NCBI GenBank assembly: GCA_028279875.1
Contig: JANQMU010000082.1
Coordinates: forward strand, 119,460 to 183,459
DNA: 64,000 bases
Origin: Rhizobiaceae bacterium
GTDB lineage: Bacteria; Pseudomonadota; Alphaproteobacteria; Rhizobiales; Rhizobiaceae
Direction of reading: 5' to 3'
Below are positions 1 to 9,605 of this stretch, one piece after another. Made by a program: the position numbers and the translations under genes. Below the pieces are notes generated by a model. It did no database searches and was not told the DNA's origin. It was given only the letters and a program-made list of their open reading frames with translations. Every line of letters begins with the position of its first letter. Position 1 is the stretch's first letter.

Positions 1-1041
1 CTTGTCGTCGTAGAATTGCGACAGAAAGGCGCCGAGCACCTCCTGCGACGACAGCGACGCATCGGCCTTGGGGAAGTAGGCCCGGTTGCCCCAATTCTGG
101 CCGGTCCGGAAGAAGAAGACCTGGATGCAGCTGAGGCCGCCCTCATGGTGGATGGCGAACAGATCGGCTTCTTCCACCGTCTGCGGATTGATGCCCTGGT
201 GGCTCTGCACATGCGACAGCGCCGCCAGCCGGTCGCGATAGATGGCGGCACGCTCGAAATCCAGCGCCTCGGCCGCCTCCTGCATGGCGTCGGCCATGGC
301 CGATTTGACCTTCTGGCTGCGGCCGGAGAGAAAATCCCGGGCTTCCTCCACCATCTGGCCGTAGGCCTCGATCGACACTTCGCCGGTGCAGGGGCCGGCG
401 CAGCGCTTGATCTGGTGCAGGAGGCATGGCCGTGTGCGGCTTTCATAGACCGAGTTGGTGCAGGTTCTGAGCAAGAACGCCCGCTGCAGGGAGTTGATCG
501 TCCGGTCGACCGCCTGCGCCGAGGCGAAGGGGCCGAAATAGGCGCCCTTGCGCGAGCGCGCGCCGCGGTGCTTGAAGATACCCGGCGCTTCGTTGTCCTC
601 GGTCAGCAGGATGTAGGGGAAGGATTTGTCGTCGCGCAGCAGAACATTGTAGCGCGGCCGCAGCCGCTTGATCAGATTGGCCTCGAGCAGCAGCGCCTCG
701 GTCTCGGTCCGCGTCGTGATGAACTCCATATGCGCCGTCAGGCGGATCATGTTCTCGATGCGGTTGGTATGGCCGCGGCCCTGGGCGTAAGACGTGACCC
801 GCTTCTTCAGGCTGCGCGCCTTGCCCACATAGAGCACGTCGCCGCTCCGGTTGAGCATACGGTAAACGCCCGGCGCGTTGGGCAGCAGTTTGACATGAGC
901 CTGAATGAGGTCCGGGCCTGTCAACCCGTCCGCCACCTGGCCGGCACCTTCCCACCCCTCAAGGTCGGGAGCACGCCGGCGCCTGTAGCCGGCCTTGTCC
1001 GGCACGTCGATATCGTCGTCGATGATATCCGGTTCCGCCAT
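1..1041 (-). CDS. uvrC: Excinuclease ABC subunit C (UvrC), 5' part, cut by window start
   Basis: This is the N-terminal 347 residues of UvrC, the endonuclease that makes both incisions in nucleotide excision repair after UvrA2B loading. The reading frame is open from an ATG at 1041 to the window edge. A GIY-YIG nuclease domain is clear: GVYRM at residues 58-62 and YVGKA at 71-75. A Cys cluster ([13 protein letters not shown]) follows, then a UVR-type UvrB-binding helix around residues 200-240 (FLSGR ... EALDFERAA). The end of the visible part reads [14 protein letters not shown], a conserved UvrC stretch. The C-terminal endonuclease and HhH domains lie outside the window. The N-terminal extension of about 45 residues before the nuclease domain is charged and of uncertain use; a later start cannot be excluded. 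Identity is certain. Confidence 0.95.
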   Translation of the reverse strand, partial: MAEPDIIDDDIDVPDKAGYRRRRAPDLEGWEGAGQVADGLTGPDLIQAHVKLLPNAPGVYRMLNRSGDVLYVGKARSLKKRVTSYAQGRGHTNRIENMIRLTAHMEFITTRTETEALLLEANLIKRLRPRYNVLLRDDKSFPYILLTEDNEAPGIFKHRGARSRKGAYFGPFASAQAVDRTINSLQRAFLLRTCTNSVYESRTRPCLLHQIKRCAGPCTGEVSIEAYGQMVEEARDFLSGRSQKVKSAMADAMQEAAEALDFERAAIYRDRLAALSHVQSHQGINPQTVEEADLFAIHHEGGLSCIQVFFFRTGQNWGNRAYFPKADASLSSQEVLGAFLSQFYDDK

Positions 1042-1126
1042 GGTCCTGCGCTCGATATCCGTCTGAATCAGTCTGCTGATTAATATAGCATTCCGATTGG
1101 AAATGTCGGGATGGTCTGCCCGGTGC

Positions 1127-2068
1127 TCAAAAGACGAGGATGATATAGGCAACGTAGAGGCACAGCATGATGGTGCCACCGGTTCTGGTGATCGGCCGCG
1201 ATCCCGCCGCCAGGACGATCAGCAGGATCGTCACCGCGGCCATGATCCACATGTCGAGATAGACGATGCGGGCCGGCACCATCAAGGGATGAACCATGGC
1301 GGTGATGCCCAGTATTCCGGCAATATTGAAGATACTCGAGCCGACAACATTGCCGATCGCCACGGCGCCGCTGCCGCGCCAGGCCGCCATGACCGTTGTC
1401 ACCAGCTCCGGCAGCGATGTGCCGATGGCGATGATCGTCAATCCGATGACCGCCTCGGACACACCCAGCATCCGGGCGATATCGACGGCGCCGTTGACCG
1501 TCAGCGACGCGCCGACCGGCAGGCCGATCATGCCGAAAAGCAGATAGGCGGCGATGCGCGAATTCTGGCTCGGCACCTCATCGATTTCGTCATGATAGTC
1601 GCCGAAGGGCTGTTCGACACGGGCCTTTCGCGCCGTCCGAAACTGCCAGATCAGGAAGATGCCGAGGATCGAAACCAGCACAAGGCCGTCGAGATGCGTC
1701 AGCGTCCCGCAGGCCATCATCACCATCAGGATCACGGTCAGAGCCGCCATGACGGTCAGGCTGAAGCCGAGGCCGTTCTCCTTGCAGTCGATCGGTTTGA
1801 TCAGCGCCGGCGCGCCCAGCACCAAAAGGACATTGGCGATATTGGAGCCCACCACATTGCCGATGGCGATTCCGGGCACCTCGTTGAAGGCGGCTTTCAG
1901 GGAGACGAAGAGTTCCGGCGCCGACGTTCCGAGGGCGACGATGGTCAATCCGATGACCAGCGGGCTGACGCCCAGCTTTTCGGCAAACGCCACCGCGCCG
2001 CGCACCAGATAATCCCCTGCAAACAAAAGCAGCGCCAGCCCGGCGATCAAAATGGCAAAACTGATCAT
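1127..2068 (-). CDS. Calcium/sodium antiporter, CaCA family (YrbG-like)
   Basis: An inner-membrane exchanger of 313 residues with the inverted alpha-repeats of the Ca2+/cation antiporter family. The first repeat carries GTSAPEL with [11 protein letters not shown] after it (about residues 47-82), and the second carries GTSLPEL followed by [10 protein letters not shown] (about 215-245). These acidic motifs form the ion-binding site in the family. About ten hydrophobic segments are visible. The length is typical for YrbG-like proteins. It probably exchanges cytoplasmic Ca2+ for Na+ or H+; the ion pair cannot be read from sequence. It is transcribed leftward with the GST gene upstream. Confidence 0.9.
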   Translation of the reverse strand: MISFAILIAGLALLLFAGDYLVRGAVAFAEKLGVSPLVIGLTIVALGTSAPELFVSLKAAFNEVPGIAIGNVVGSNIANVLLVLGAPALIKPIDCKENGLGFSLTVMAALTVILMVMMACGTLTHLDGLVLVSILGIFLIWQFRTARKARVEQPFGDYHDEIDEVPSQNSRIAAYLLFGMIGLPVGASLTVNGAVDIARMLGVSEAVIGLTIIAIGTSLPELVTTVMAAWRGSGAVAIGNVVGSSIFNIAGILGITAMVHPLMVPARIVYLDMWIMAAVTILLIVLAAGSRPITRTGGTIMLCLYVAYIILVF

Positions 2069-2196
2069 GAATGCATGGGTTTCCGGGAGCTACGGCGATT
2101 GTCGCCCAATGTCATGCGGGTGCCCAATGGATATAGGATCGGATACGCGAAACACAATGATTCGCAGATATATAACCGGCAAATAACGCCTGCGCT

Positions 2197-2793
2197 TCAA
2201 GCCTGTGGTCTGAAGCGGTCGTAGTCGGCGAAGAACCCGCGGAACTTGCCGGGCCAGTTTTTCAGTTTCGGCCGTCCGCGCTCCCATTTCCCGTCAAACC
2301 GCAGCGCCAGATAGCCCAGCAGCCCGGCCAGGGCGAAATGGCCGCCATGGAGTTTCCTGGCCGTGCGCGGCATGTGATCATTGAGGTGATCCAGCGCCCG
2401 TTCGACCTTCGACCATTGCCGTTCGATCCACGGATCGTGCACCTTTTCGGGCGGCCGAAACCGCTGTTCATAGACGATCGCCAGCAGGCAGTCGGTCGTG
2501 CCGTCGCACAAGGCCTCAAGGGTCAGTACCTCCTGGCGTTTTTCGGCGTTTCGCGGATAGAGGCCGCGGCCGCTTGCGTGGTCGAGGAACTGCATGATCG
2601 TGCGGCTGTCATAGACTGCGTTGCCGCGATCGTCGATCAGGGTCGGGATTTTGCCGAGCGGATTGCCATCCGTCAAAATCGCCGGGTCGGCGCCGGTGTC
2701 GACAATCTGGCTTTCGATGGGCAGGCCGCAATAATGGGCGGCCATCCGCACCTTGGCGGAGTAGGGCGATGCCGGCGCATACAATATCTTCAT
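2197..2793 (-). CDS. Glutathione S-transferase family protein
   Basis: A 198-residue cytosolic protein with an N-terminal thioredoxin-fold GST domain (ILYAPASPYSAKVR at the start; the Ser-Pro-Tyr-Ser region replaces the Cys-Pro-x-Cys of glutaredoxins). The cis-Pro region GKIPTLID (about residues 48-55) and DSRTIMQFLD (about 63-72) match the glutathione-binding surface. The C-terminal helical domain holds HFALAGLLGYLALRFD, a variant of the usual GST family block near the H-site. The substrate is unknown. Start at ATG 2793. The gene stands alone between the antiporter and the RNase T2 gene. Confidence 0.88.
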   Translation of the reverse strand: MKILYAPASPYSAKVRMAAHYCGLPIESQIVDTGADPAILTDGNPLGKIPTLIDDRGNAVYDSRTIMQFLDHASGRGLYPRNAEKRQEVLTLEALCDGTTDCLLAIVYEQRFRPPEKVHDPWIERQWSKVERALDHLNDHMPRTARKLHGGHFALAGLLGYLALRFDGKWERGRPKLKNWPGKFRGFFADYDRFRPQA

Positions 2794-2821
2794 GGTCGGG
2801 CCTTTCTGTCTGAACTGCTTT

Positions 2822-3508
2822 TCAACCGCGCACTGGCGGCAGAGCTACGCTTGGGCGGCGGCAGCCGCGCTTCGTGACCTCGGGACAGGCCCGATAGCCG
2901 AGTTGCTTGGTCATGCAGATGCGGACCTCGCGCAACCGGCGGCGGTCGCAGGTGACTGCGATATCGCCTTTTTCCAGTCCCGGATTGGCATCGATGAAGG
3001 CCGCCGAGACCGCGTCGGGAGACACGTTTCGCAGGGTGCCGCTGTTGCGCAATCCGTCGGGAATGACAACAGTCTCGCGCGCCGACCGCAATATCCGGAA
3101 GAAATCCGCCTGCGACAGGCCCGAGCAGGTGCCGTGCTTTTTCCATTGATGCCTGACCAGCGCCCGGCTGGGGACGATGTCGAGCAGGCCGCGCTCGACG
3201 TCACTGTCGACCGGATCCGGATTTTCGCTGCAATATTCAGGATAGCCGCGCTCGAATTGCGGCCACAATCCATGCACGATGAAGCCGTAGCGCCGTTCGC
3301 TTGTGCATTGATGCGGATTGGCCCGGTCGCCCTCGGCTTCGCAATAGCTTGGCGACCAGGACAGGGCCAGAACATAGAAGTCGAAGCCCGAGCCGGCCGG
3401 AATGCCGTCATCGGCGCGCGGCGGCTCCTCGCAGGCCGCCAGCGCCAGAAGCGCGGCAAGGGCTATGATGCGGAAGATCGCGCTACCGTACGGATCGGCA
3501 ATAGGCAC
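2822..3508 (-). CDS. Ribonuclease T2 family protein, predicted lipoprotein
   Basis: This is a secreted acid-type endoribonuclease of the T2 family. The two catalytic blocks are present: CAS I as FIVHGLWP (His79) and CAS II as HQWKKHGTC (His120, Lys124, His125), with several disulphide-type cysteines. In CAS II the usual HEW glutamate reads Gln (Gln121), so activity may differ from the classical enzymes. With the GTG start at 3508 the N terminus has a hydrophobic run ending in LAAC at 23-26, a lipobox, so the protein is probably anchored to the envelope. I chose GTG 3508 because ATG starts at 3553 and 3571 would overlap the upstream gene by 70-90 nt. The chosen start still overlaps it by 26 nt, suggesting translational coupling with the four-cysteine protein. 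Confidence 0.85.
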   Translation of the reverse strand: MPIADPYGSAIFRIIALAALLALAACEEPPRADDGIPAGSGFDFYVLALSWSPSYCEAEGDRANPHQCTSERRYGFIVHGLWPQFERGYPEYCSENPDPVDSDVERGLLDIVPSRALVRHQWKKHGTCSGLSQADFFRILRSARETVVIPDGLRNSGTLRNVSPDAVSAAFIDANPGLEKGDIAVTCDRRRLREVRICMTKQLGYRACPEVTKRGCRRPSVALPPVRG

Positions 3509-3914
3509 CGTAGATACGCCAGGGATCAAGGCCGGAAATACAATATTCGACATTGCCGCCGACGCCGGCAAATCCCTGGCCGGCTTCGATCATGTACCAG
3601 ATTGTCCGTGCCTGGCCGTCATTCATTGCGACCTTGCCATGGCAGTAGCGCCGGTCGATCATCGTGGTTTCGCCCGCCGGCACATATCGGTTTTGATGAA
3701 TGTCGAAATAATCCTCAATCGCCAGGCCGCGTTTCAGGACATTTCGGTCGGCAATCGAAAAACGGTGCGAAATGGCCCGCAGAACCGCCGGGCTTTCGCA
3801 CTGGGCGTTGCTGCGAATTCCAAAGGCATTGGCCGGTGCGGGATCGGCCAGCCACCCGACCGCCAGCAGCGCGCCGAGGGCAAAGAGACCGAGAACTGAC
3901 TGGTGTTTTGACAT
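3483..3914 (-). CDS. Hypothetical secreted protein with four mature cysteines
   Basis: I do not recognise this family. The 143-residue product starts at ATG 3914 (an upstream GTG at 3953 would put 13 residues before the signal peptide). Residues 1-31 form a typical Sec signal ending in Ala-Asn-Ala, followed by FGIRSNAQC. The mature part of about 112 residues has four cysteines (AQCES, RYCHG, EYCIS, AYCRS), consistent with two disulphides in the periplasm. Its 3' end overlaps the RNase T2 gene by 26 nt, so the two are almost certainly co-translated. A partner, inhibitor or folding role for the nuclease is only a guess from this arrangement. Confidence 0.7.
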   Translation of the reverse strand: MSKHQSVLGLFALGALLAVGWLADPAPANAFGIRSNAQCESPAVLRAISHRFSIADRNVLKRGLAIEDYFDIHQNRYVPAGETTMIDRRYCHGKVAMNDGQARTIWYMIEAGQGFAGVGGNVEYCISGLDPWRIYGAYCRSVR

Positions 3915-4042
3915 CTGCAACAGGCTCCAAAATCCGTTTCCGGGCGCGACCAATCATCCTATCGGTGCTTCGCATGGGAGGATGATCAAGCGGCGGCGGC
4001 GCGTCAAGAGCGCCAAGGCAACACCGGTCGGATTCTTTGCCG

Positions 4043-4894
4043 TCATTTGTCCTCGCTGATCCAAAACAGCCGATGGCCGGCAGCCGGCGATCGCGACAGA
4101 CAGGCAAGAAGGGCCGGCAGCATGGTTTCCAGCTCCCGGTAAAGCACGAAGGGCGGGTTGACGATGACAAGGCCCGAGCCGGCCAGCGCATTCGTCTGCG
4201 CTGTATCAAACACATTCAACTCGGCACAGAGGATGCGGCTGATGCCGAGGGCGCGCAATTTGTCATGGAACGCGGTGACCGGAGAACCGGCCTTGATGGG
4301 ATGCCACAGGCAGTAAATGCCGCCGGGCCAGCGGCGATGGGCACGCGCCAGCCCGTCGACGATCCGGTCGAATTCGCCCTCCCTTTCAAAGGGCGGGTCG
4401 ACCAGGACAAGACCGCGCCTTTCCTTCGGCGGCACGTGCGCCCCGAGCGCCAGCCAGCCGTCCAGGGCGATGATACGGGTCTGGAAATCGCCTTCGAACA
4501 GGCTGCGAAGCCCGGCGCAGTCCTCCGGGTGCAATTCGATGGCCGAAAGCCGGTCCTGCGGGCGCATGAGATCGCGGATCAGTTTCGGTGATCCCGGATA
4601 GCGCTCAGGAACCGCGGCCGGATTGAGGGCGCGCACCACGTCCAGATAGGGCTGCAGAAGGGCACGCGCCTCCGGCGGCAGGCCACCCTCCAGCAGCCGT
4701 CCGATTCCGTCTTTCCACTCGCCGGTCTTTTCGGCTTCCGCGGCCGATAAGAGATAAAGCCCCGGCCCGGCATGCGTGTCGATGACACGAAACGCCTTGT
4801 CCTTCTTCTTCAGGTAGCAGATGATTCGCGTCAGCACGGCGTGCTTGAAAACATCCGCAAAATTGCCCGCATGGTATATGTGCCGATAATTCAA
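4043..4894 (-). CDS. rlmJ: 23S rRNA (adenine(2030)-N(6))-methyltransferase RlmJ
   Basis: RlmJ methylates N6 of A2030 in 23S rRNA using S-adenosylmethionine. The 283-residue protein begins NYRHIYHAGNFADVFKH, a hallmark of the family. It has DTHAGPGLY (SAM-binding loop, about residues 40-48) and DPPFE (about 163-167), the N6-adenine methyltransferase motif IV. The length matches E. coli RlmJ (280). The start is TTG at 4894: it is preceded by GAGGAAAG at good spacing and gives the family N terminus, while the longer open frame upstream is unrelated sequence that runs through the opposite-strand gene. Transcription diverges from the molybdopterin oxidoreductase gene 69 nt away. Confidence 0.93.
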   Translation of the reverse strand: MNYRHIYHAGNFADVFKHAVLTRIICYLKKKDKAFRVIDTHAGPGLYLLSAAEAEKTGEWKDGIGRLLEGGLPPEARALLQPYLDVVRALNPAAVPERYPGSPKLIRDLMRPQDRLSAIELHPEDCAGLRSLFEGDFQTRIIALDGWLALGAHVPPKERRGLVLVDPPFEREGEFDRIVDGLARAHRRWPGGIYCLWHPIKAGSPVTAFHDKLRALGISRILCAELNVFDTAQTNALAGSGLVIVNPPFVLYRELETMLPALLACLSRSPAAGHRLFWISEDK

Positions 4895-4963
4895 CCGCTT
4901 TCCTCGCTCGACCCCTGATTTTGGTTTATAGGCTGCGTCTGGTCTTTGCAAAACGAGGCGACC

Positions 4964-7078
4964 GTGAACCAGACGGCACCCATTCGCACCGGTTTTTCGG
5001 CCTGCCCGCATGATTGTCCATCGACATGCGCGCTGGAGGTCGAACTGCTCGGCGCGGATCGGATCGGCAAGGTCCGGGGATCGGCGCAGAACGACTATAC
5101 GGCTGGTGTGATCTGCGCCAAGGTTGCCCGCTACGCCGAGCGTGTCCACCATCCCGACCGGCTGCTGAAACCGATGAAGCGCCGCGGCGCCAAGGGCGGG
5201 TGGCAGGAACTGTCGTGGGACGACGCGCTGGACGAGACGGCGGAAGGGTTTTTGAAAGCGGAGCAGCGCTGGGGCGCGGAAACCGTCTGGCCCTACTACT
5301 ATGCCGGGACGATGGGACTGGTACAACGGGACTCCATCCAGCGGCTGCGTCATGCCAAGAAATATTCCGGACAGTTCGACAGCATCTGCACGAATGCGTC
5401 CTGGACCGGTTTCTGCGCCGGGACCGGCAGACTGGCGGGCGTCGATCCCCGGGAAATGGCCAAATCCGACTGTGTCGTCATCTGGGGCACCAACGCGGTG
5501 TCGACACAGGTCAACGTCATGACGCATGCCACGCGGGCCCGCAAGCAGCGCGGCGCGAAGATCGTGGCCATCGACATCTACGACACCCCGACGGCCCGCC
5601 AGGCGGATCTGAAACTGATCCTGCGGCCCGGCACGGATGGCGCGCTGGCCTGCGCCGTCATGCATGTGCTGTTTCGCGACGGATTGGCCGATCGCGGCTA
5701 TCTTGAAGACTATGCGGACGATCCCGCCGGCCTTGAAGCGCATCTGCAAAGCCGCACGCCGCAATGGGCTGCCGCCGTCACCGGCCTGTCGGCACGCCAG
5801 ATCGAGAAATTCGCGCACCTTGTCGGGACCACCCGGCGCACGTTCTTTCGTCTCGGTTACGGCTTCTCGAGGCAGCGCAACGGTGTCGCGAACATGCATG
5901 CCGCGCTGAGCGTCCCGACCGTGGCCGGCGCATGGCAGTTCGAAGGCGGCGGCGCTTTCCATTCCAACTCCGGCATCTTCGGCCTCGACGGATCAGAGAT
6001 CATGGGGACGGGATTTGCAGACCCCGCGGTGCGGCATCTCGACCAGTCGCAAATCGGGCGCGTTCTGACCGGGGATCGGGCCGCGCTGCGCGGCGGTGTT
6101 CCGGTGACCGCGCTGCTTGTGCAGAACACCAACCCCGTCAATGTCGCACCGGAGCAGCGGCTGGTGAAGCAAGGGTTTGCCCGCGATGACCTGTTTACCG
6201 TGGTGCATGAACAATTCATGACGGAAACGGCCGACATGGCCGACATCGTCATGCCGGCGACGATGTTCGTCGAACATGACGATATCTATCGCGGCGGCGG
6301 CAACCAGTACATCACGCTCGGACCGAAACTCATCGAGCCGCCGGAGGGGCCGCGGTCGAATCTCGATGTCATCAATGCGTTGGCCGAACGGCTTGGCGTC
6401 GGCCGGATGCCCGGCTTCGGCCTGACGGCCAATGCCCTGATTGACAGCATGCTTAGATCCAGCGGCCATGGCAGCCTCGACGCGCTGCGGCAGAACAAAT
6501 GGATCGACTGCCAGCCGGATTTCGAGACCGCCCATTACATCCACGGATTTGCCTGGCCAGACGGGCGGTTCCGTTTCCGTGCCGACTGGACAGGGTCACC
6601 CGCGCCGAACCGCCCGCCGGATTCGATCGGTCCGCTGGGCCCCCATGGGACGCTGCCGGGCTTTCCCGATCATGTCGACCTCATCGAGGAGGCGGATGCC
6701 GAACATCCCTTCCGATTGGCGACATCGCCGGCCCGTTCCTTCCTCAATTCGACATTCAGCGAGACCCCTTCCTCGACCCGCAGGGAAGGGCGCCCCGAGG
6801 TGATGATCGACCCGCGCGATGCGGCCGACCACGCAATCGCCGACGGCCAGCTGGTGACCATCGGAAATCGGAGAGGCTCGGTGCGCCTGCACGCCCGTGT
6901 GGTCAAGGGCGCGCGGCGCGGCGTGCTGATTTCCGAGGGGCTGTGGCCGAACAGCGCCTTTATCGACGGCGAGGGGATCAACGTGCTGACCGGCGCCGAC
7001 AGCATCGCGCCCTATGGCGGCGTCGCGTTCCATGACAATCATGTGTGGATCCGGCCCGACGACCGTGACACGGCCTAA
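4964..7078 (+). CDS. Molybdopterin-dependent oxidoreductase, DMSO-reductase superfamily
   Basis: A 704-residue enzyme of the Mo/W-bisPGD class. The N-terminal 4Fe-4S motif is C14-x3-C18-x3-C22-x28-C51 (ACPHDCPSTC ... GVICAKV). The catalytic domain contains YAGTMGLVQRD, CTNASWTGFC and VIWGTN, and a C-terminal molydopterin-dinucleotide-binding domain follows (FRLATSP ... FLNSTFSE ... PEVMIDPRDA). The residue expected to coordinate Mo cannot be assigned with confidence. There is no Tat signal, so it is probably cytoplasmic. The donor, acceptor and substrate are unknown. I prefer GTG 4964, which has GAGG about 6 nt upstream; a TTG at 4946 is in frame. No maturation chaperone or partner subunit lies nearby. 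The 3' end meets purN tail to tail, with the stop codons overlapping by 2 nt. Confidence 0.9.
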   Translation: MNQTAPIRTGFSACPHDCPSTCALEVELLGADRIGKVRGSAQNDYTAGVICAKVARYAERVHHPDRLLKPMKRRGAKGGWQELSWDDALDETAEGFLKAEQRWGAETVWPYYYAGTMGLVQRDSIQRLRHAKKYSGQFDSICTNASWTGFCAGTGRLAGVDPREMAKSDCVVIWGTNAVSTQVNVMTHATRARKQRGAKIVAIDIYDTPTARQADLKLILRPGTDGALACAVMHVLFRDGLADRGYLEDYADDPAGLEAHLQSRTPQWAAAVTGLSARQIEKFAHLVGTTRRTFFRLGYGFSRQRNGVANMHAALSVPTVAGAWQFEGGGAFHSNSGIFGLDGSEIMGTGFADPAVRHLDQSQIGRVLTGDRAALRGGVPVTALLVQNTNPVNVAPEQRLVKQGFARDDLFTVVHEQFMTETADMADIVMPATMFVEHDDIYRGGGNQYITLGPKLIEPPEGPRSNLDVINALAERLGVGRMPGFGLTANALIDSMLRSSGHGSLDALRQNKWIDCQPDFETAHYIHGFAWPDGRFRFRADWTGSPAPNRPPDSIGPLGPHGTLPGFPDHVDLIEEADAEHPFRLATSPARSFLNSTFSETPSSTRREGRPEVMIDPRDAADHAIADGQLVTIGNRRGSVRLHARVVKGARRGVLISEGLWPNSAFIDGEGINVLTGADSIAPYGGVAFHDNHVWIRPDDRDTA

Positions 7079-7746
7079 TCAACGGGGGACAGCACCATGG
7101 CATCCTCATCACCACCGGCTACGCCGTTGAAGACGGTGGCGCCTTCATCCGTCATGCGGACCTTGCCTTCTGCGACGAGGCTCAGCGCGACGGGATAAAG
7201 ACGGTGTTCGGCCTTCAGGACACGGCCGGCCAGCGACGCCTCGCTGTCATCGGGCATGACCGGCACGGCCGCCTGCGCCACCAGCGGCCCCTCATCCATG
7301 CCTTCAGTGACGAAGTGGACGCTGCAGCCATGGATCCGCACCTGATGGGCAAGCACCCGCTTATGGGTGTCGAGCCCGGGGAAGCTCGGCAGCAGGGACG
7401 GGTGGATATTGAGGATCAATCCGCGCCAGCGATTGACGAATTCGGCCGACAGCAGGCGCATATAGCCGGCAAGGCAGATGAAGTCGGGCTCTATGGCTTC
7501 CAGCCTTGCCATGATGGCCGCCTCATGGGCAGCCCGATCGGCATGGGCGTCGCGGGCAAACGCCTCGGCCTCGATGTCGCATTCGCGCGCCAGATCGAGC
7601 CCCGCAGCCTTTGGATTGTCGGACAGGACCGCGACGATACGGCAGGGGTAGTCGCTGGCCATGCTGGCCGAAATCAGCGCGGAGAGGTTCGAGCCGCGCC
7701 CCGAGATCATGACGGCGACCCGCTTTCTGCGACTACCGTCGCTCAC
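7075..7746 (-). CDS. purN: Phosphoribosylglycinamide formyltransferase (GART)
   Basis: PurN transfers a formyl group from 10-formyl-THF to GAR in step 3 of purine synthesis. The 223-residue protein shows the GAR-binding loop [11 protein letters not shown] near residues 14-24, and the catalytic block [12 protein letters not shown] with Asn and His. The Asp lies in [14 protein letters not shown]. The start is a GTG at 7746 that overlaps the purM stop in GTGA, so translation is coupled to purM. Length is typical. Confidence 0.96.
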   Translation of the reverse strand: MSDGSRRKRVAVMISGRGSNLSALISASMASDYPCRIVAVLSDNPKAAGLDLARECDIEAEAFARDAHADRAAHEAAIMARLEAIEPDFICLAGYMRLLSAEFVNRWRGLILNIHPSLLPSFPGLDTHKRVLAHQVRIHGCSVHFVTEGMDEGPLVAQAAVPVMPDDSEASLAGRVLKAEHRLYPVALSLVAEGKVRMTDEGATVFNGVAGGDEDAMVLSPVD

Positions 7747-8813
7747 AGCGACAGGGCTCCGGTGAAGGTCACGGCGTTATCCTGTGCGGTTCCGTCCGCA
7801 ACCTGCCCGAGGATCGCAACGGTTTCGCCCAGACCGCGCAGTTGGGTCACCACAGCATCCACATCGGTCTCCGGCACGACGGCGATCATCCCGACACCGC
7901 AATTGAATGTGCGCAGCATTTCGGACTCGGCAACGCCGCCGGCCCGGCTCAGCCAGGAAAACACCGGCGGCGGTGCGATCGCGCCGAGATCGATCTGCGC
8001 CGTCAGCCCGGGCGGCAGCACACGCGGGATGTTCTCCGGAAACCCGCCCCCGGTAATATGGGCGAGCGCCTTGATCGCGCCCGTCGAGCGGATCGTCTCA
8101 AGCAGCGGTTTGACATAGATCCGGGTTGGCGCAAGCAGTGCGTCCGCCAGCGCCATTTGCGGCGCAAACGGTGCTTCCGCGTCGAGTGCGAGGCCGGTCA
8201 GTTCGACGATCCGCCGAACCAGCGAAAAGCCGTTGGAGTGCAGGCCGTCGGAGGCAAGGCCGAGAATGATGTCCCCGGCCACGATTTCGGCGCTGGGCAA
8301 CAGCGCACCGCGCTCGGCGGCGCCGACAGCAAAGCCGGCGAGATCATAATCGCCGCCCGCATACATGCCGGGCATTTCGGCCGTCTCGCCGCCGATCAGC
8401 GCGCATCCGGCTTCGATGCACCCGGCGGCAATGCCCGCCACGATCTCCTCACCCTGGTCCGGGTCCAGCTTGCCGGTGGCAAAATAGTCGAGAAAGAACA
8501 GTGGCTCGGCGCCCTGAACCACCAGATCGTTGACGCACATGGCGACGAGGTCGATGCCGACGGTCCCGTGCCGTCCCGCATCGATGGCGATTTTCAGCTT
8601 GGTGCCGACCCCGTCATTGGCCGCCACCAGGACCGGATCATCAAATCCTGCCGCCTTCAGGTCGAACAGGCCGCCGAAGCCGCCGATTTCGCCCTCGGCG
8701 CCCGGGCGTCGTGTCGCCCGCACATGCGGCTTGATACGTTCGACGAGGCTGTTTCCGGCATCGATATCGACGCCGGCATCACGGTAGCTCAGTCCGTTTT
8801 TCAGGTCACTCAT
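7743..8813 (-). CDS. purM: Phosphoribosylformylglycinamidine cyclo-ligase (AIR synthetase)
   Basis: PurM closes the imidazole ring by ATP-dependent conversion of FGAM to AIR (purine synthesis step 5). The protein is 356 residues. [13 protein letters not shown] near the N terminus, then [40 protein letters not shown] and [11 protein letters not shown] are all family landmarks. [16 protein letters not shown] is in the C-terminal domain. I start at ATG 8813 because this gives the family N terminus; the open frame continues upstream to 9032 but that stretch lacks homology to PurM and runs into the divergent gene. It is the first gene of purM-purN. Confidence 0.97.
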   Translation of the reverse strand: MSDLKNGLSYRDAGVDIDAGNSLVERIKPHVRATRRPGAEGEIGGFGGLFDLKAAGFDDPVLVAANDGVGTKLKIAIDAGRHGTVGIDLVAMCVNDLVVQGAEPLFFLDYFATGKLDPDQGEEIVAGIAAGCIEAGCALIGGETAEMPGMYAGGDYDLAGFAVGAAERGALLPSAEIVAGDIILGLASDGLHSNGFSLVRRIVELTGLALDAEAPFAPQMALADALLAPTRIYVKPLLETIRSTGAIKALAHITGGGFPENIPRVLPPGLTAQIDLGAIAPPPVFSWLSRAGGVAESEMLRTFNCGVGMIAVVPETDVDAVVTQLRGLGETVAILGQVADGTAQDNAVTFTGALSL

Positions 8814-9009
8814 CCGCGCCTCGGCTGTTTCGCCCCTTGGCGGCAGATCGCATGTCGCGGGTCCCTGCGCAAGTCCTGGTATTCCGGGAATCCCAGATAT
8901 TGACGCCGGAGTTCCGAATTTGACCCTGTCCATATCTGTGCTACCACCCAAGGTGGCGTCCGCAAAAACCCGCGCGTATCCCTTGACCACACCCCTGAAA
9001 TCACGACGC

Positions 9010-9546
9010 ATGACCGTTCCGAATTTCATCACGCTGCTGCGTTTCCTGATGGTTCCGGCCCTTGTCTATGCGCTTTTGCTCGGCGAAATGCGCCCAGCTT
9101 TCGTGATTTTCGTCATTGCCGGAATATCGGACGGTGTCGACGGATTTGTCGCCCGTCACTACAACCAGCAATCCGAGCTCGGCGCCTATCTCGATCCGAT
9201 CGCCGACAAACTGCTTCTGGTCTCCGTTTTTGTCATGCTGGCGATCCTCGGCTTCCTGCCGCACTGGCTCGTGGTTCTGGTGGTCTCCCGCGATGTGCTG
9301 ATCGTTATGGCGGTGCTGCTTTCGAGCATCATGGCCCGGCCGGTGGACATGAACCCGATTTTCATATCAAAGGCCAACACGGCGGTGCAGATCGCCCTGG
9401 TGTCGGTTGTGCTGGCCGAACTGGCGTTCAATATTGGCCTTGGCGGCCTCACCACCGTCCTGGTCTACGGGGTCGCCGCCTTGACCGTGGTCTCCGCCGC
9501 GGCCTATCTGAGGCTGTGGGCCGATCATATGGCCAAGCCCGGCTAG
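9010..9546 (+). CDS. CDP-alcohol phosphatidyltransferase family protein
   Basis: A 178-residue integral membrane enzyme of phospholipid synthesis. The diagnostic CDP-alcohol motif D-G-x2-A-R-x8-G-x3-D-x3-D is read as [20 protein letters not shown] followed by LDPIAD (about residues 40-65). Five or six hydrophobic segments surround it. It is related to PgsA (phosphatidylglycerophosphate synthase), but the alcohol acceptor cannot be told from sequence, so no symbol is given. Start ATG 9010 gives [11 protein letters not shown], a typical N terminus. It diverges from purM and lies just upstream of the AI-2E permease gene on the same strand. Confidence 0.88.
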   Translation: MTVPNFITLLRFLMVPALVYALLLGEMRPAFVIFVIAGISDGVDGFVARHYNQQSELGAYLDPIADKLLLVSVFVMLAILGFLPHWLVVLVVSRDVLIVMAVLLSSIMARPVDMNPIFISKANTAVQIALVSVVLAELAFNIGLGGLTTVLVYGVAALTVVSAAAYLRLWADHMAKPG

Positions 9547-9605
9547 GGAAACCACCGCCAGCGGGAAACGCGAGCGGTTTGACCTGCCCGGGACAGGAGA
9601 TGAAA

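Noticed and set aside
16..1083. Long plus-strand open frame of 355 codons
   Set aside because: It is the antisense shadow of uvrC, whose minus-strand frame shows clear GIY-YIG and UvrC motifs.
4895..5962. Upstream extension of the rlmJ frame to a 639-codon ORF
   Set aside because: The extension is antisense to the molybdopterin oxidoreductase and has no RlmJ homology; TTG 4894 has a proper ribosome-binding site and the family N terminus.
8814..9032. Extension of purM upstream of ATG 8813
   Set aside because: The extra 73 residues do not resemble PurM and overlap the start of the divergent CDP-alcohol transferase gene.
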